From: Nelumbo lutea
Taxonomy: Eukaryota > Streptophyta > Magnoliopsida > Proteales > Nelumbonaceae
Direction of reading: 5' to 3'
Assembly: GCA_022828595.1 (NCBI GenBank)
Contig: JAKGHH010000007.1
Span: 64,220,727-64,284,726, forward strand
Length of the DNA: 64,000 nt
The notes beneath the pieces were generated by a model. It saw nothing but the letters and a program-made list of their open reading frames with translations. It had not been told where the DNA came from and made no database searches. The translations under genes and the position numbers were made by a program. Below, in pieces: positions 21,586-31,552 of this stretch (within the stretch, counting starts at the first letter, position 1; every line of letters begins with the position of its first letter).

Positions 21586-22793
21586 TAAAGGGATGGGAGA
21601 TCCATCATATGGATGGTCAAACCCTACAGGAAGGTTGGGCAAAATTTCAAAAATTTCTTTACTTCCATCTATGAATCCTATTCCCAATTTAGAAAACTGT
21701 ATTTTCATGTTTTATTCTTGTAACCAAACTTGACCAAATCTGAAACCAAATTAAGGGAGGGATATACCTGATATGGAATACATGCAAGAATGCATCTCTC
21801 AATGCAGGTGTTCACGCCCAAAGAGGGTACCAAATCCTCCCTCCATTGAAGATGGCACATCTTAGGGTGAGGTAGGATTAGCAGGTAGTTCTGCACCAAG
21901 AACTAGTGATTCTTCAGCAAGAATTGAATAGGACAGTGAGCACAGTTTCTAGATTGTTTCTTCTGGAAAGAAACAATATCAAGATCCAATCTTGATCCGA
22001 TCCAAGAAGTGGAGATCGAACAGGGTGGGGTGACAAGAGCAGGAAGAAAAAGAGCAAAAGGCAAGAGCAATCTAACTATGTTATCTTCTCTCTGTATTTA
22101 GCGAATGTCTTTGGAGGTTTGCCCTACTCTCTTATTTATAACCTTAAAGAGAAAATTTCCTAATCCCACTAGGAGTATCCTGATCCAAATCTTTTATTTG
22201 GATCTGGACTCTTTAAGTGATAAGGACAATCCCTTATCTTATCTACAGATAAAGATTAGCCTTCCTAATCAAATTAGGAGTTCCTTTGATCCAAATCTTT
22301 ATTTAGATCTGGACTCTTTAAATGGATAAGGGTAATCCTTATCTTATTTGCTGATCCAAATCCTAAATTTGCCCCTATTTAATTAATCTAATTAACCCAG
22401 TTCGAAATGGGCTTATAGGCCCGTTAAGCTTTTAAGCTCACTTCCACTTTAATGCTAGCTAGATTGACTCTCTTTGTATGGCGTGGGACTCTATCATTGA
22501 TCTACACATCAGCCACATGGGTTCAGCTTAGGGGTCAGGTGTAACATTCCGGTTTTGCCCATCTATCTCCAAGGTCTAGGGCAATATTAGAATTTTGGTC
22601 TAGTTTAGGGTTTTAAGAAAACCCACACTGCATATACCTCAGGTCTCACCCTGTCAGTTGAAACAAGCTACCCCAACCAACATGGCAATACACCAGTGTC
22701 AGCCTTGGTAGAATAAATCTCCCCAGATCTATCCAACGGCTGTTAAGATTCTAAAATAAAACGAGTCTCATTTGTGTCTAGTTTAAGGGTATT
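21586..22793 (-). mobile_element. Copia-1b 5' LTR, first part of a split copy
   Basis: Starts TAAAGGGATGGG next to the primer site. It is colinear with the Copia-1 LTR but strongly diverged, and several hundred bases are missing near 22529 (the join GGTTCAGC/TTAGGGG). It is interrupted at 22794 by a Gypsy-4 solo LTR and resumes at 24358. Confidence 0.85.
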
Positions 22794-24357
22794 TGATGAG
22801 AATGAAAATTGTCATATTTTTATCCCTAAATATTTAGTCTTATTTAGTGCCTAATTGAACTCACTACTCTTATATTTTGATTTAGGGCACGAAAGGAGGT
22901 GTTAGGTGAAAAACAAGGTTAATCAGGTAATTTTGCATAGTTTCAGCGCCGCATGGTAATTTGGGCATAACTCTCCCATCCGAGCTCTGATTGAGATGAT
23001 TCAATATGCATTGGAAATATAAGGAAAATATCTACAATTTTCATGTTTTGAGTTTTGATAGGTTTGGACTGCGTTGAGGTTAAAATCGGTCCCGAAATCT
23101 CTGCAAATTCATAGAGAATCCCAATTCGCAGAAAGCCCCAGATTGCAGCAAAGCCCAATTCGTAGAGAAGCCCTAGTTCATTGGAGAAGATCAGCCCAAT
23201 TCAGCATGCAATAGTAGGGCCTACTCATCATTCCTAATAGAATTCAGCTAAGAGTCTTAATCAGATCTGATTTTTATTGTAATCTTAAAGAAAGAAAAGA
23301 GTTAGAGTCCAACTTAGTTACGAGTTTCCATTTAGAGATAAGGATAAGATTAAATCTGAATTAGGAAATAGGACTTTCTATTTTTTGAGAAAGAGAACTC
23401 CTAAGAGGAGCTGAAAACTGCTCCCTCCTAAGGCTATATAAAGGGGGGCGGACTAGCACCCAAGGATCATCAAATCATCCAAGAGAGCATCGAAATCTTG
23501 GAGACAAGAATTCAGCAAGAAGGGATAAAAGAAGCAGAATACGCCCCCTCTCATCTAGAAGCTGCGATTTCTACATGAAGTGTGTGTAAGCCTTTGATTT
23601 CTGGTTGAAAGGTTAGGGAAGCTTTGATTCTTAAACATTGTGAGATCTAATTGATTTTTATTTCAGTTCATTGTTTATGGGTATTCATATATTTTTTGCG
23701 ATTTCCTGTGAGGATTATTTTTATTGATTAAGCAAGAAGGATCCCTTGCTCATTCAATGGGAATAATCTATGGCGGATTGAACCTCCAATTCTGTATATG
23801 ATTGGCAGGTTTAATCATGGTGGCAACTAACATAAATTGATTATGGACAAGTTTTTTATTTATGTTAGGAGGACATATGATCTGGTTTAAACGGTCTGAG
23901 CTTGTGAGATCGCTGACCAGAATTGGGTCTCTCCCCTCTTAATGCTATTAATAGATTAAATCCTAAGAGCGTGTTTAGGACTGTCTATTAATAAGAGAAG
24001 CAATCAAAGAGCTGGTTTTGGTTGCCGAGAAATACGAGTAGAGGCTACCTGTTAGAGCTTGTTAATGGATATAACCAATTTATTCATAAACATATGAATT
24101 TACCCTTGCATCAATGATCAATGATAAGAATCAAGGCTGAATTTGTCCCTTCAACCAGAAGCTATCTCCCATCAATTTAATCATTGCTTTATTTTATTTT
24201 ATTTTATTTTCCTTGCTTTTATAACAATCCCTCTAGTTTCTTTTCTCTTAGAAATAAATCCACCCAATCCCTGTGGAGACGACCTTGCTCATCACTATCT
24301 ACAAAAATATTTAATTTGGGCAGGACTTTTATCTTTGGTTGGATTCGACACCCACCA
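22794..24357 (+). mobile_element. Gypsy-4 solo LTR
   Basis: A 1564-bp LTR from TGATGAGAATG to CACCCACCA. Its last part matches the LTR end at 60752, which is followed by a primer site. Here no primer site or coding sequence follows. Flanks are GTATT (22789-22793) and ATATT (24358-24362), a 5-bp duplication with one mismatch, and the interrupted Copia-1b LTR is continuous across it. Confidence 0.9.
23435..23442 (+). promoter_or_regulatory. TATA box of Gypsy-4 LTR
   Basis: TATATAAA followed by GGGGGGCGG, equivalent in position to the boxes of the other gypsy LTRs. Confidence 0.6.
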
Positions 24358-24473
24358 ATATTACATAGAAACAAACCATAATAACAAGAATCAAATATGT
24401 ACTTTATTCATTTACAATAAATGTCATAATGTACATCATGCTGATTGGAGCTAAGGGCATACACTGTCTAATA
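24358..24473 (-). mobile_element. Copia-1b 5' LTR, remaining start portion
   Basis: Continues the LTR at 21586-22793 to its outer end (GTCTAATA at 24473, TATTAGAC on the minus strand, a mutated TGTTAGAC). Confidence 0.82.
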
Positions 24474-24730
24474 GACCCCTTTTGAAGCACAGGTTCGGTC
24501 CAACCATTTTGGACCTATCTTGGGTCAAACCAGCCTATGTTTTGGTGTCCATTACAAGATCCAATTCAAGATTTTGATCTGAAATTAATTAAAGCCAATT
24601 ATAGACAATCAAGAATCAGCAAGAAAACAAATTAAAGGGTTATACGTGTGATTTCAAACCTGCAAAACAAAGGGTTAATCACAGATAATGAAATTGATAT
24701 CTACTAATCGCAGATTGCAGTTTGGTAAAA
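24474..24730 (-). other. Copia leader remnant
   Basis: Resembles the Copia-1 leader near 18210-18430 (TCGGTCCAACCA...TTGGACC, AATTCAAGA, and the CGCAGATTGCAG block). Diverged, no coding frame. Confidence 0.6.
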
Positions 24731-25123
24731 ATACATGTTCAACAAAAATCACATATATGATATTTCCCAAAGCATATCTCACACACTAACAAGCGATAGG
24801 CTCAATATTCATGGATTATGTTTCACTCAAACATCACTGCCCTATGTATATGATAAGTTGTTTACATCATATCAAGATAACTTTTTCACACTCAGCAATG
24901 TATTAGAGAAGTAAAATAGGGCCAAATTCATCCTTTTCCCTAAATGCTTTAAGACTAGGTGTCACCTATGACCAACATAAAGCATACAGAAGCATCGACT
25001 CACAATGAAATCGATCCCTCAGGCCTTATTTGACACTTACAGATGCAATCTATAGTTAATCTATACACAGCATATTTCAAGAAGACAAGGCTCAAAGATA
25101 GTCATCCCTTTACCCTGGCAACC
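24731..25123. other. Unassigned stretch
   Basis: About 390 bp that I cannot relate to any other part of the window. AT-rich, no open frame above 60 codons, no terminal motifs. It could be an untranslated part of an element or a remnant of the original host sequence. Confidence 0.4.
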
Positions 25124-25581
25124 TGTTAGATAGTTATGCCCTTAGCTCCAATTAGATTGATGTACTTATTGACATTTATTGTAAATGAATAAAGTACATA
25201 ATTGATTCATGTTATTATGGTGTGTTTCTGTGTAATACTCTTAAACCGGACACTTATTAGACTCGTGTTAGTTTAAAATCTTCACAGCCATTTGATAGAC
25301 TTTGGGAGATTTATCCTGCCAAGGCTGACACTAATGTGCTTCCAAGAAGGTTGGGGTGGCTTGTCTCAACTGCCAGAGTGAAACCTGAAGCACATGTAGT
25401 GTGGGTGTGATTGAAACTCTGAACCAGACCATTGTCTAGTTATAACCTGGACCTTGGAGACAGATGGGCAAAACTGGAAAGTTACAACTAACCCCTAAAC
25501 TCGATTATTGTACTACGCTAGGTATTGGATTAGCTATCATTGATATGCCAATCAGAGAGATCCTTAGTGGGGCCAAAAGCT
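25124..25581 (+). mobile_element. Copia-1b LTR start, 3'-truncated
   Basis: Starts TGTTAGATAG and follows the Copia-1b LTR for 458 bp, in plus orientation, opposite to its neighbours on the left. It is cut by the gypsy LTR at 25582. Confidence 0.82.
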
Positions 25582-26431
25582 TGATAGCTATGATTATAAC
25601 CCTAGCAAGCTATCATATTCATTGATATGATTAGGCTTTCCACAACCCTAACTACAGATAAATTAGTTCATACTAGCAGAAATAAAACAAACAAGAGGAA
25701 AGAAAGAACTCATGGTTTCGCCCTTGGAGTTGAGATCTCCTCTTCTCCTTGCTACCACCTCCTTCTTGCAGACTTCTTGCTTGATAGTTGGATTGCTCCT
25801 CTGCTTCTTGATGCCTCTCTAGTCCGCTCCCTACCCCTTTATATAGCTTAAGGGGAGGGGGTGGTCTCCTACTCTTTCTTGAAGTTGATCTCTCAAAAAT
25901 AGAAAATCTTAGTCTAATCCTACTCTTATCTCTTTATCTAATGAACTCAATTTCTTTATCTTACTGAGATTACATCATAAATTTAGATCTGGTAGGACTC
26001 TTCTTAGTTTCTTGTTCTTGGATTCGTATTAGACTTCCTTTGCGAATTGGGCTGCTACCAGGCTTTTCTGCAAGTTGGGCTTCAACTACAGATTGGGCCT
26101 TCCTACGAATTTTCCCTGACTTCGGGCCCGGATTTGACTTCAATACAGGCCGAATCTGCGAAATCCCAAAACATGAAAGTTGTGGTTTTTTCTCTTATCT
26201 ATCCAATGAGTCTTGAATCACCCCAATCGGAGTTCGGATACGCGAGTTAAACCCAGATTACTGAACGATGCCAAAACTGTAAAAAATCATCTGATTTGCC
26301 TATCTTTGCTCCTGATGTCATCTTTCATGCCCTGAACCGAAGTACAAGAAATATGAGTCCAATTAAGTACTAATTAAGTATGCAAGACATAATATTTGGC
26401 GAAAAAAATGTGATAAATTTTATTCTAATCA
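25582..26431 (-). mobile_element. Gypsy-2-like LTR with internal deletion
   Basis: Both ends are present: TGATAGCT at 25582 (matches the end of the Gypsy-3 LTR near 58116, reverse complemented) and CTAATCA at 26431 (TGATTAG on the minus strand), followed by a polypurine tract. At 850 bp it lacks about half the usual length; the missing part lies near 25610. A TATA box in minus orientation is at 25838-25845. It is the 3' LTR of a minus-strand element. Confidence 0.8.
25838..25845 (-). promoter_or_regulatory. TATA box of the minus-strand Gypsy-2-like LTR
   Basis: TTTATATA on the plus strand, TATATAAA on the minus strand, followed by GGGG as in the other gypsy LTRs. Confidence 0.55.
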
Positions 26432-26449
26432 AACCCCCCACACTTAAAC
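26432..26449 (-). other. Polypurine tract, Gypsy-2-like element
   Basis: On the minus strand GTTTAAGTGTGGGGGGTT, directly adjacent to the LTR; on its other side stands GAGGACGGGAAAA, as in Gypsy-2 at 31521. Confidence 0.75.
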
Positions 26450-26847
26450 TTTTCCCGTCCTCGGGCAAGACAAAACTCAAGCAAAAACAAAATAACTACC
26501 TACTGATTTTTTTTTAATTCAACTCTCCTTCATCTTTCTCCACAAATATTCTAGGTTAACTATCACAAACCGTTGAATCAACACAACCAAGTCATACACG
26601 ACTCATTCATCAGTCAATCCAATTTTTTCTACTGCAAACTAGGTTGTAAATCAGGGAAAACCTCTCTTTTTTTTTCTTTTTATCGGGAGTGAGTGCATTT
26701 TATGCTCCATCTCACTTTTGGATCACTCGGCCAGTAGGTGCATTTTATGTTCTGTCCTACTGTTGAATTTGCTTCTTAGTAGGTGCATTTTATGCTCCAT
26801 CCTACTATTGAATTACTTGGTTGGTAGGTGCATTTTATGCTCCTATC
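26450..26847 (-). other. 3' untranslated remnant of the Gypsy-2-like element
   Basis: Non-coding; equivalent to the Gypsy-2 3' UTR at about 30990-31536. It carries the 45-bp repeat array at 26695-26842 and breaks off at 26847 where a Copia-1 leader starts. Confidence 0.7.
26695..26842 (-). repeat. 45-bp periodic repeat with GCATTTTATGC palindrome
   Basis: Palindromic cores start at 26695, 26740, 26785 and 26830, exactly 45 bp apart; three are GCATTTTATGC and one is GCATTTTATGT. Each is preceded by GTAGGT or GAGT and followed by TCC(A/T)(T/C)CCTACT-like sequence. Two copies in the opposite orientation stand in the Gypsy-2 3' UTR at 31029 and 31078. Confidence 0.88.
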
Positions 26848-27199
26848 TGAGTGTTTCATAAGATGATAGGGGCGTCATAGACCGATGTGGGAGGGAGGGG
26901 CTTAAACAGAAAATGGGAACTCTCTCACGGTACCTTGGCCACTCATCATATGAGGCCTCTGTCCACTCATCATTGCATGGAGCCAACTGTTTAAGCTGCA
27001 TAATCCCACCACCTTTCTGTCCATGCAGCCTATGTGATTTTCCACATTTCCAAAGACAACCCGTAGTCTCCGTCACTGAAAAATGAGAGAAATCTCAGAG
27101 ATGAATCAATGGAAATGAATCGTAGATTAAACTCCATATCTATGAAATGAACATGAATCAAATTAGGTTGTGGACTGATGTTTGCTTTTTTATCATAAA
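26848..27199 (+). other. Copia-1 leader, end portion
   Basis: Matches the leader ahead of gag at 43175-43588, including GATAGGGGCGTCATAGACC and TATGTGATTT(T)CCACATTTC. It is missing a stretch around 26940 and has no LTR or primer site on its left. Confidence 0.8.
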
Positions 27200-28108
27200 A
27201 TGGCAAACGGATATTTTGCAAAGCTTCTTGGCGACAACAAGCTTAAGGGCCCAAACTATGTCGACTGGTACAGGAACCTTATGCTAGTCCTAGCCTTTGA
27301 AAAGCTAGACAAAGTGGCAAAGAATCCTGCCCCAGAGCATCCGGGTGACAGGGCTTTTGAGGCTCGAAGGAGAGACTATCAGGAATGGGAGGAGAAAAAC
27401 TCCCTTGGTCGGTGTTACATCATTGCCACCTTGGACAACCTGATACACAGGCAGTTTGATCAGATCAAACTTGCCAATGACATATTGGACAGTCTTAGGA
27501 TGATGTATGAAGAGTAGAATCATTATACTCGACAAAAGGTCTTGAAACAGTTCACGACCGCACAAATGACCAAGGGCCAACAAGTTCATGACCATTATCT
27601 TCGGATGATGGGATACATCAACGAACTGGAGGCTCTTGGATCCGGGCTAGACCATGCAACCTAGATAGATGTTATCCTTAATTCTTTGCCTCCTTCCTTT
27701 AATCCGTTCATTATGAACTATAATATGAACAAGCTGAATGTCAGCTTGCAAGAGCTCAGCAATACGTTGCAAAGAGCCGAATAACTGATTAGAAAGGATG
27801 AGCTTATAGCTATGCTTGTTGAAGCTAGCAAGACAGGCAAGAGAAAGTGGAAGGCAAAGAAACCTCAGAAGAAAGCCACTAAGGGTAAGAAGTAGAAGAA
27901 AGACAAAGCATTGGATGCCTGCCACTTTTGTAAGAAGACCGACCACTGGAAAAAGAACTGTCCTGCCTACCTGGAATCCAAGAAATGTAATTTCGAAACT
28001 TGTGAAATAGAAACCAAAATATTGGTAGTTTTTGCGTCCTGGTGTATTGACTCCGGGGGCTTCAACTCATGCATGTAACTCACTGCAGGGGTTCAAGGTA
28101 AGCAGAAG
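27200..28108 (+). pseudogene. Copia-1 gag and start of protease
   Basis: Starts at ATG 27200 (MANGYFAKLLGDNKLKGPNY), the same start as the gags at 43589 and 49326. Conserved blocks are WYRNLMLVLAFEKLDKVAKNPAPE, DYQEWEEKNSLGRCYIIATLDN and IHRQFDQIKLANDILDSL, then a stop at 27515 (GAA to TAG). It continues to the zinc knuckle CHFCKKTDHWKKNC at about 27920-27963 and the protease remnant CIDSGGFNSCM near 28046-28078, where the DSGAS motif has become DSGGF. At least five in-frame stops. Interrupted at 28109 by Gypsy-2. Confidence 0.92.
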
Positions 28109-29160
28109 TGATGAGAGTAGAATTTATCATATTTTTATCCCCAATTATTCTGTCTTTTAAACTAAATTAGCATCTAATTGGAATCATATATCTTGTATTT
28201 TGGTCTAGGGTATGAAAGAAGGCATCAAGAAAAAAAGAAAGACAAATCGGATGATTTTTCACAATTTCGACATCGTTCAGTGATTTGGGCCTAATTCGCG
28301 TTTCCGAACTCCGAATGGGCTGATTCAAGATCCACAGGAAAGATAAGAGCAATATCCACAACTTTCATGTTTTGGGCTTTCGTAGATTCGAAATGCACCG
28401 AAGTTAATTTCGGGCCCAAAGTCATGGCAAATTCATAGGAAGGCCCAATCCGCAACTGAAGCCCAACTCGTAGAAAAGCCTGGCTGAAGCCCAATTCTTA
28501 GAGGAGGTCTATTACGAATCCAAGAACAAGAAACCAAGAATAATCCTTCTAGATTTAAATTCTTGATATAATCTTAGAGTGATAAAAGGATTGAGTTCAA
28601 AAGATAAAGAGATAGGATTAGAATTAGGATAGGACTTTCTATTTCTTGTAAAGATCAACTTCAAGAGAAATTAGGAGACCACCCCTCCCCTTTAATCTAT
28701 ATAAAGGAGGGGGCGGACCAGTTTTAGGGATGACTTGATCACTAAATCATTCAATCATTTAACTTCTGATTTGAATTAAGGAGCAAAGAGCAATCAGTCA
28801 AGAAAGGTTCAAGAAAGATTCAAGAATTCAAGAAACTTCAAAAAGAGGAGATCTCAGCACCATGGGCGAATTCAAGAGTTCTTTCTTCCCCTTTGTTTGT
28901 TTTAATTCTTCCATTATGAACTGATTTGTTTCTTGCTAGGGCTGTGGAAAGCCTAACCATGTTAATGAATATATTTTTATCTTCTTGATTCATCCAAGAT
29001 TGTGATTTCCATATAGTCTATGAATTATTGTGCTTAATGCATTGGCCACCTCTTAATTGATTTGGGTTATGTGAATGAATTGAGAGAGGAATTCACATAA
29101 TTGACAGAATAAATCATAGTGTGAATTGAATGGTATATTGTACTGAGAAGGAACTATTCC
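28109..29160 (+). mobile_element. Gypsy-2 5' LTR, 3'-truncated
   Basis: Near-identical by eye to 31553-32585. It ends within a tract of AATTGAATGGTATATTG type and runs straight into gag-end sequence, so the LTR end, primer site and gag start are deleted. Confidence 0.82.
28698..28705 (+). promoter_or_regulatory. TATA box of Gypsy-2 5' LTR
   Basis: TATATAAA followed by GGAGGGGGCGG; same box at 32141-32148 and 41919-41926. Confidence 0.6.
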
Positions 29161-29509
29161 CGCTTAAGAAGCGAGAAGACAATCGGCGAAGCCCCAGAAA
29201 ATGACAAGAAAGCTAAAATGGCCGATTTACAAAAGGAGAATGAGGGAAGCACCCCTAAACTGAATTTACAAGAAATTAAACTTCCTATCCCCTACCCTGG
29301 AAGAGTTTTGAAGGCTAAATTAGATAGACAATTTGAGAAATTTTTGGAGGTGTTTAAAAAGATCCATATTAACCTTCCTCTTCTTGATGTATTGTCATAG
29401 ATGCCGAGGTATGCCAAATTCCTGAAAGAGGTGATGTCTAATAAAAGAAAGTGGGAGGATGGTGTGATGGTACCTAAACAAAGAATGTTCAGCCATTCTT
29501 CAAAAGAAA
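29161..29509 (+). pseudogene. Gypsy-2 gag end
   Basis: Readable as NLQEIKLPIPYPGRVLKAKLD near 29263-29325, FEKFLEVFKKIHINLPLLDVLS (stop at 29398), then PRYAKFLKEVMSNKRKWED. This is the pre-protease segment seen in Gypsy-1 at 12991-12850. A frameshift near 29470 precedes the protease. Confidence 0.85.
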
Positions 29510-29941
29510 TTGCCCCCAAAGCTTAAGGATCCAAGGAATTTTTCTATACCTTGCACCATAGGGAATACTGAATTTGAAAAAGCTTTATGTGATTTAGGTG
29601 CTAGTATAAATTTAATGCCTTATTCTATTTTTGAAAAACTTAGACTGCATGAACTAACATCTACAACTATTATCCTGCAATTAGCTGATAGAAGCATTAA
29701 ATATCCTAGGGGAATAGTAGAAGATGTTTTGGTCAAAGTGGGCAATTTTATTATTCTTGCCGATTTCATTGTGTTGGATATGGAGGAAGATAGGACAATG
29801 CCTCTAATTTTAGGGAGACATTTTCTTGCTACTATTGATGCTTTAATTGATGTGCGAAAATGTCTACTTACCCTTAGAATCAATGGTGAAGAAGTGGTGT
29901 TCAATGTATTTATAACCATGGAACATCCCAACACAATTTGA
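29510..29941 (+). pseudogene. Gypsy-2 protease
   Basis: A 143-residue open frame from 29510. It has FSIPCTIGNTEFEKALCDLGAS with the catalytic Asp codon at 29591-29593, NLMPYSIFEKLRL, the flap-like ADRSIKYPRGIVEDVLVKV, and FIVLDMEEDRTMPLILGRHFLAT, where the usual GRPFLAT has Pro to His. Apart from that it is the least damaged reading frame in this element. It would cut the polyprotein in an active copy. Confidence 0.9.
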
Positions 29942-30389
29942 TGTTGGTGTAGCTGAAGTAGATACATCTAAATCAGAAGATATGCTGAAAGTTGCACTTA
30001 ACAATAGTCCTAATCAATTGCAACAAGCAGAGCAAAAGTTTGTACTGAAATCAGAACTGTGAAATTTGACTTCTAAGCTAGACTCTTTTGAAATTGCAAC
30101 TCATAATGCATCTTTACCTCCATCTTACACAAAACCCCTCCCATCTATTGTGCAAGTCCATATTCCAGGTTTAAACCCACCTATGAAGGATGAAAGGGGG
30201 AAACATCGGAAGTTAAAAAGCAAGTGGGGTGAACCCTTTAAAGGGGCTAAAGTATTCCCTCATGGAGCGATTGAAATACATAATGATGCTGGGAATACAT
30301 TTAAGGTAAATGGACAGCAGTTGAAGCATTACATCGAAGGAGAACAACCCACCCACCATGGGTCTATTCTCTCATTGAAACCGCTGTGA
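29942..30389 (+). pseudogene. Gypsy-2 linker fused in frame to integrase C-terminus
   Basis: After a stop at 30060 a 107-residue frame (30066-30389) reads LPPSYTKPLPSIVQVHIPGL, from the linker that normally leads into RT. It passes with no frame break into [21 protein letters not shown] and FKVNGQQLKHYIEGEQ, the end of integrase (compare Gypsy-1 9430-9270). RT, RNase H and the integrase core are missing between about 30180 and 30210. The join is in frame by chance or was kept because it is harmless. Confidence 0.88.
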
Positions 30390-31536
30390 AGGAAAGGTGA
30401 AAGTCAAGCTCACGACTTAAAATGAGCGCTTGTGGGAGGCAACCCATTAAGTTTAGTTACTTGTATGTTCAGTTTTTTTTCTTCTTTCTTATGAGTGTGT
30501 TTTTCTCTTTTTTGTATCTCACATCTACAGGATCTCAATGAGGCATTCAGGGAAGTCCTCTTAAATCTCTCTCCTTGTTCTTATCATGCATATTCCATAC
30601 ATTGAGGACGATGTATATCTTAAGTGTGGGGGAGGAGTAAGAGGTTGATAATTTTTTTCGAACTCTAGCATGCTTTGATCATCACTTTTTAACCTTTCCT
30701 TTTGAAATTTCTGCTCCTTAGAGACTTGTTTTTGAATTATTGCAAACCACCTTGAATCATGTGCTTAGGTAGGATAGACAAGAAAGGATGCAAAGCAAAT
30801 CTAGCTGAAATTTTTGGCTATGGAAGGTATCTCAGTAGTTTGAATGATCAACGGGCAAGATGCAATACAGAGTTGATCCTTGTGAGCATTTGGTTTCTAA
30901 CGGACAGACAGGGGTTGATTATTCTAGAACTTGTTTTGTTAGGCATGTTGAGACCACGATAATGAGTTCATGTATTGGAATGTGTTATCCGAAAAAAAAA
31001 AAAAAAAAAAGATCTAGTGTGAGATGGAGCATAAAATGCACTAACACTGAGAGAAAAAAGAGCTAGTGTGAGATGGAGCATAAAATGCATTCATCCTTAG
31101 ATCCCAAACCCTAATTCACCTTTTGATGCATTGCACTCATGATAAGTGGTGGAGATGTGATACATGAGCAAGCCTATGGTAATAACATTCCTTGTTTCGT
31201 TCTGAAGAATCATGAGAGGGTATTTTTTTAATCTTGCCACATGTGATTATGAAAACAAAGAGGGCTTACTCTAGCCCTAAATTATTCTTGCGAAAAGATG
31301 CCTGTTTCCCTTGATTGTTGATCTCACTTGGGGACATGAGGATTGGCGATTTAAGATTATTCCTTGACAAGTTAAAAAGGAAAAGAAGGGGACGAATGGG
31401 AGAAACATTAATACTGGATCAAGGCATGCGGGAGAACAAATACGTGTTCAGAGAAATCCAAAACAAATCTTTTAGTTAGTTTGTTCTTGTTTTAATTTTG
31501 TTTGGAGTTTTGTCTTGCTTGAGGACGGGCAAGAGT
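30390..31536 (+). other. Gypsy-2 3' untranslated region
   Basis: No coding frame. Landmarks are CTTGTGGGAGGCAACCCATT at about 30430, TTGAGGACGATGTATAT with CTTAAGTGTGGGGGAGG at about 30603-30637, a run of 19 A at 30992-31010, two GCATAAAATGC cores (31029-31039, 31078-31088), and GAGGACGGGCAAGAG just before the polypurine tract. Confidence 0.75.
31029..31088 (+). repeat. Duplicated GGAGCATAAAATGCA unit in Gypsy-2 3' UTR
   Basis: Two copies of CTAGTGTGAGATGGAGCATA followed by AAATGCA, cores at 31029-31039 and 31078-31088, 49 bp apart. Inverted counterpart of the four-copy array at 26695-26842. Confidence 0.85.
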
Positions 31537-31552
31537 TTCAGTGTGGGGGATT
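31537..31552 (+). other. Polypurine tract of Gypsy-2
   Basis: Purine-rich TTCAGTGTGGGGGATT immediately before the 3' LTR start TGATGAGAG at 31553. Confidence 0.75.

Noticed and set aside
25627..25851. 74-codon frame near the gypsy TATA box
   Set aside because: Antisense within an LTR and matched by a similar chance frame at 56116-56301; no domain.
26695..26842. CRISPR-like array from regular spacing
   Set aside because: Spacers are similar to one another, the repeat is 11-16 bp, and the setting is a plant retrotransposon 3' UTR.
30992..31010. A19 run as a processed-transcript tail
   Set aside because: It lies inside the Gypsy-2 3' UTR with the element continuing on both sides; simple slippage is enough.
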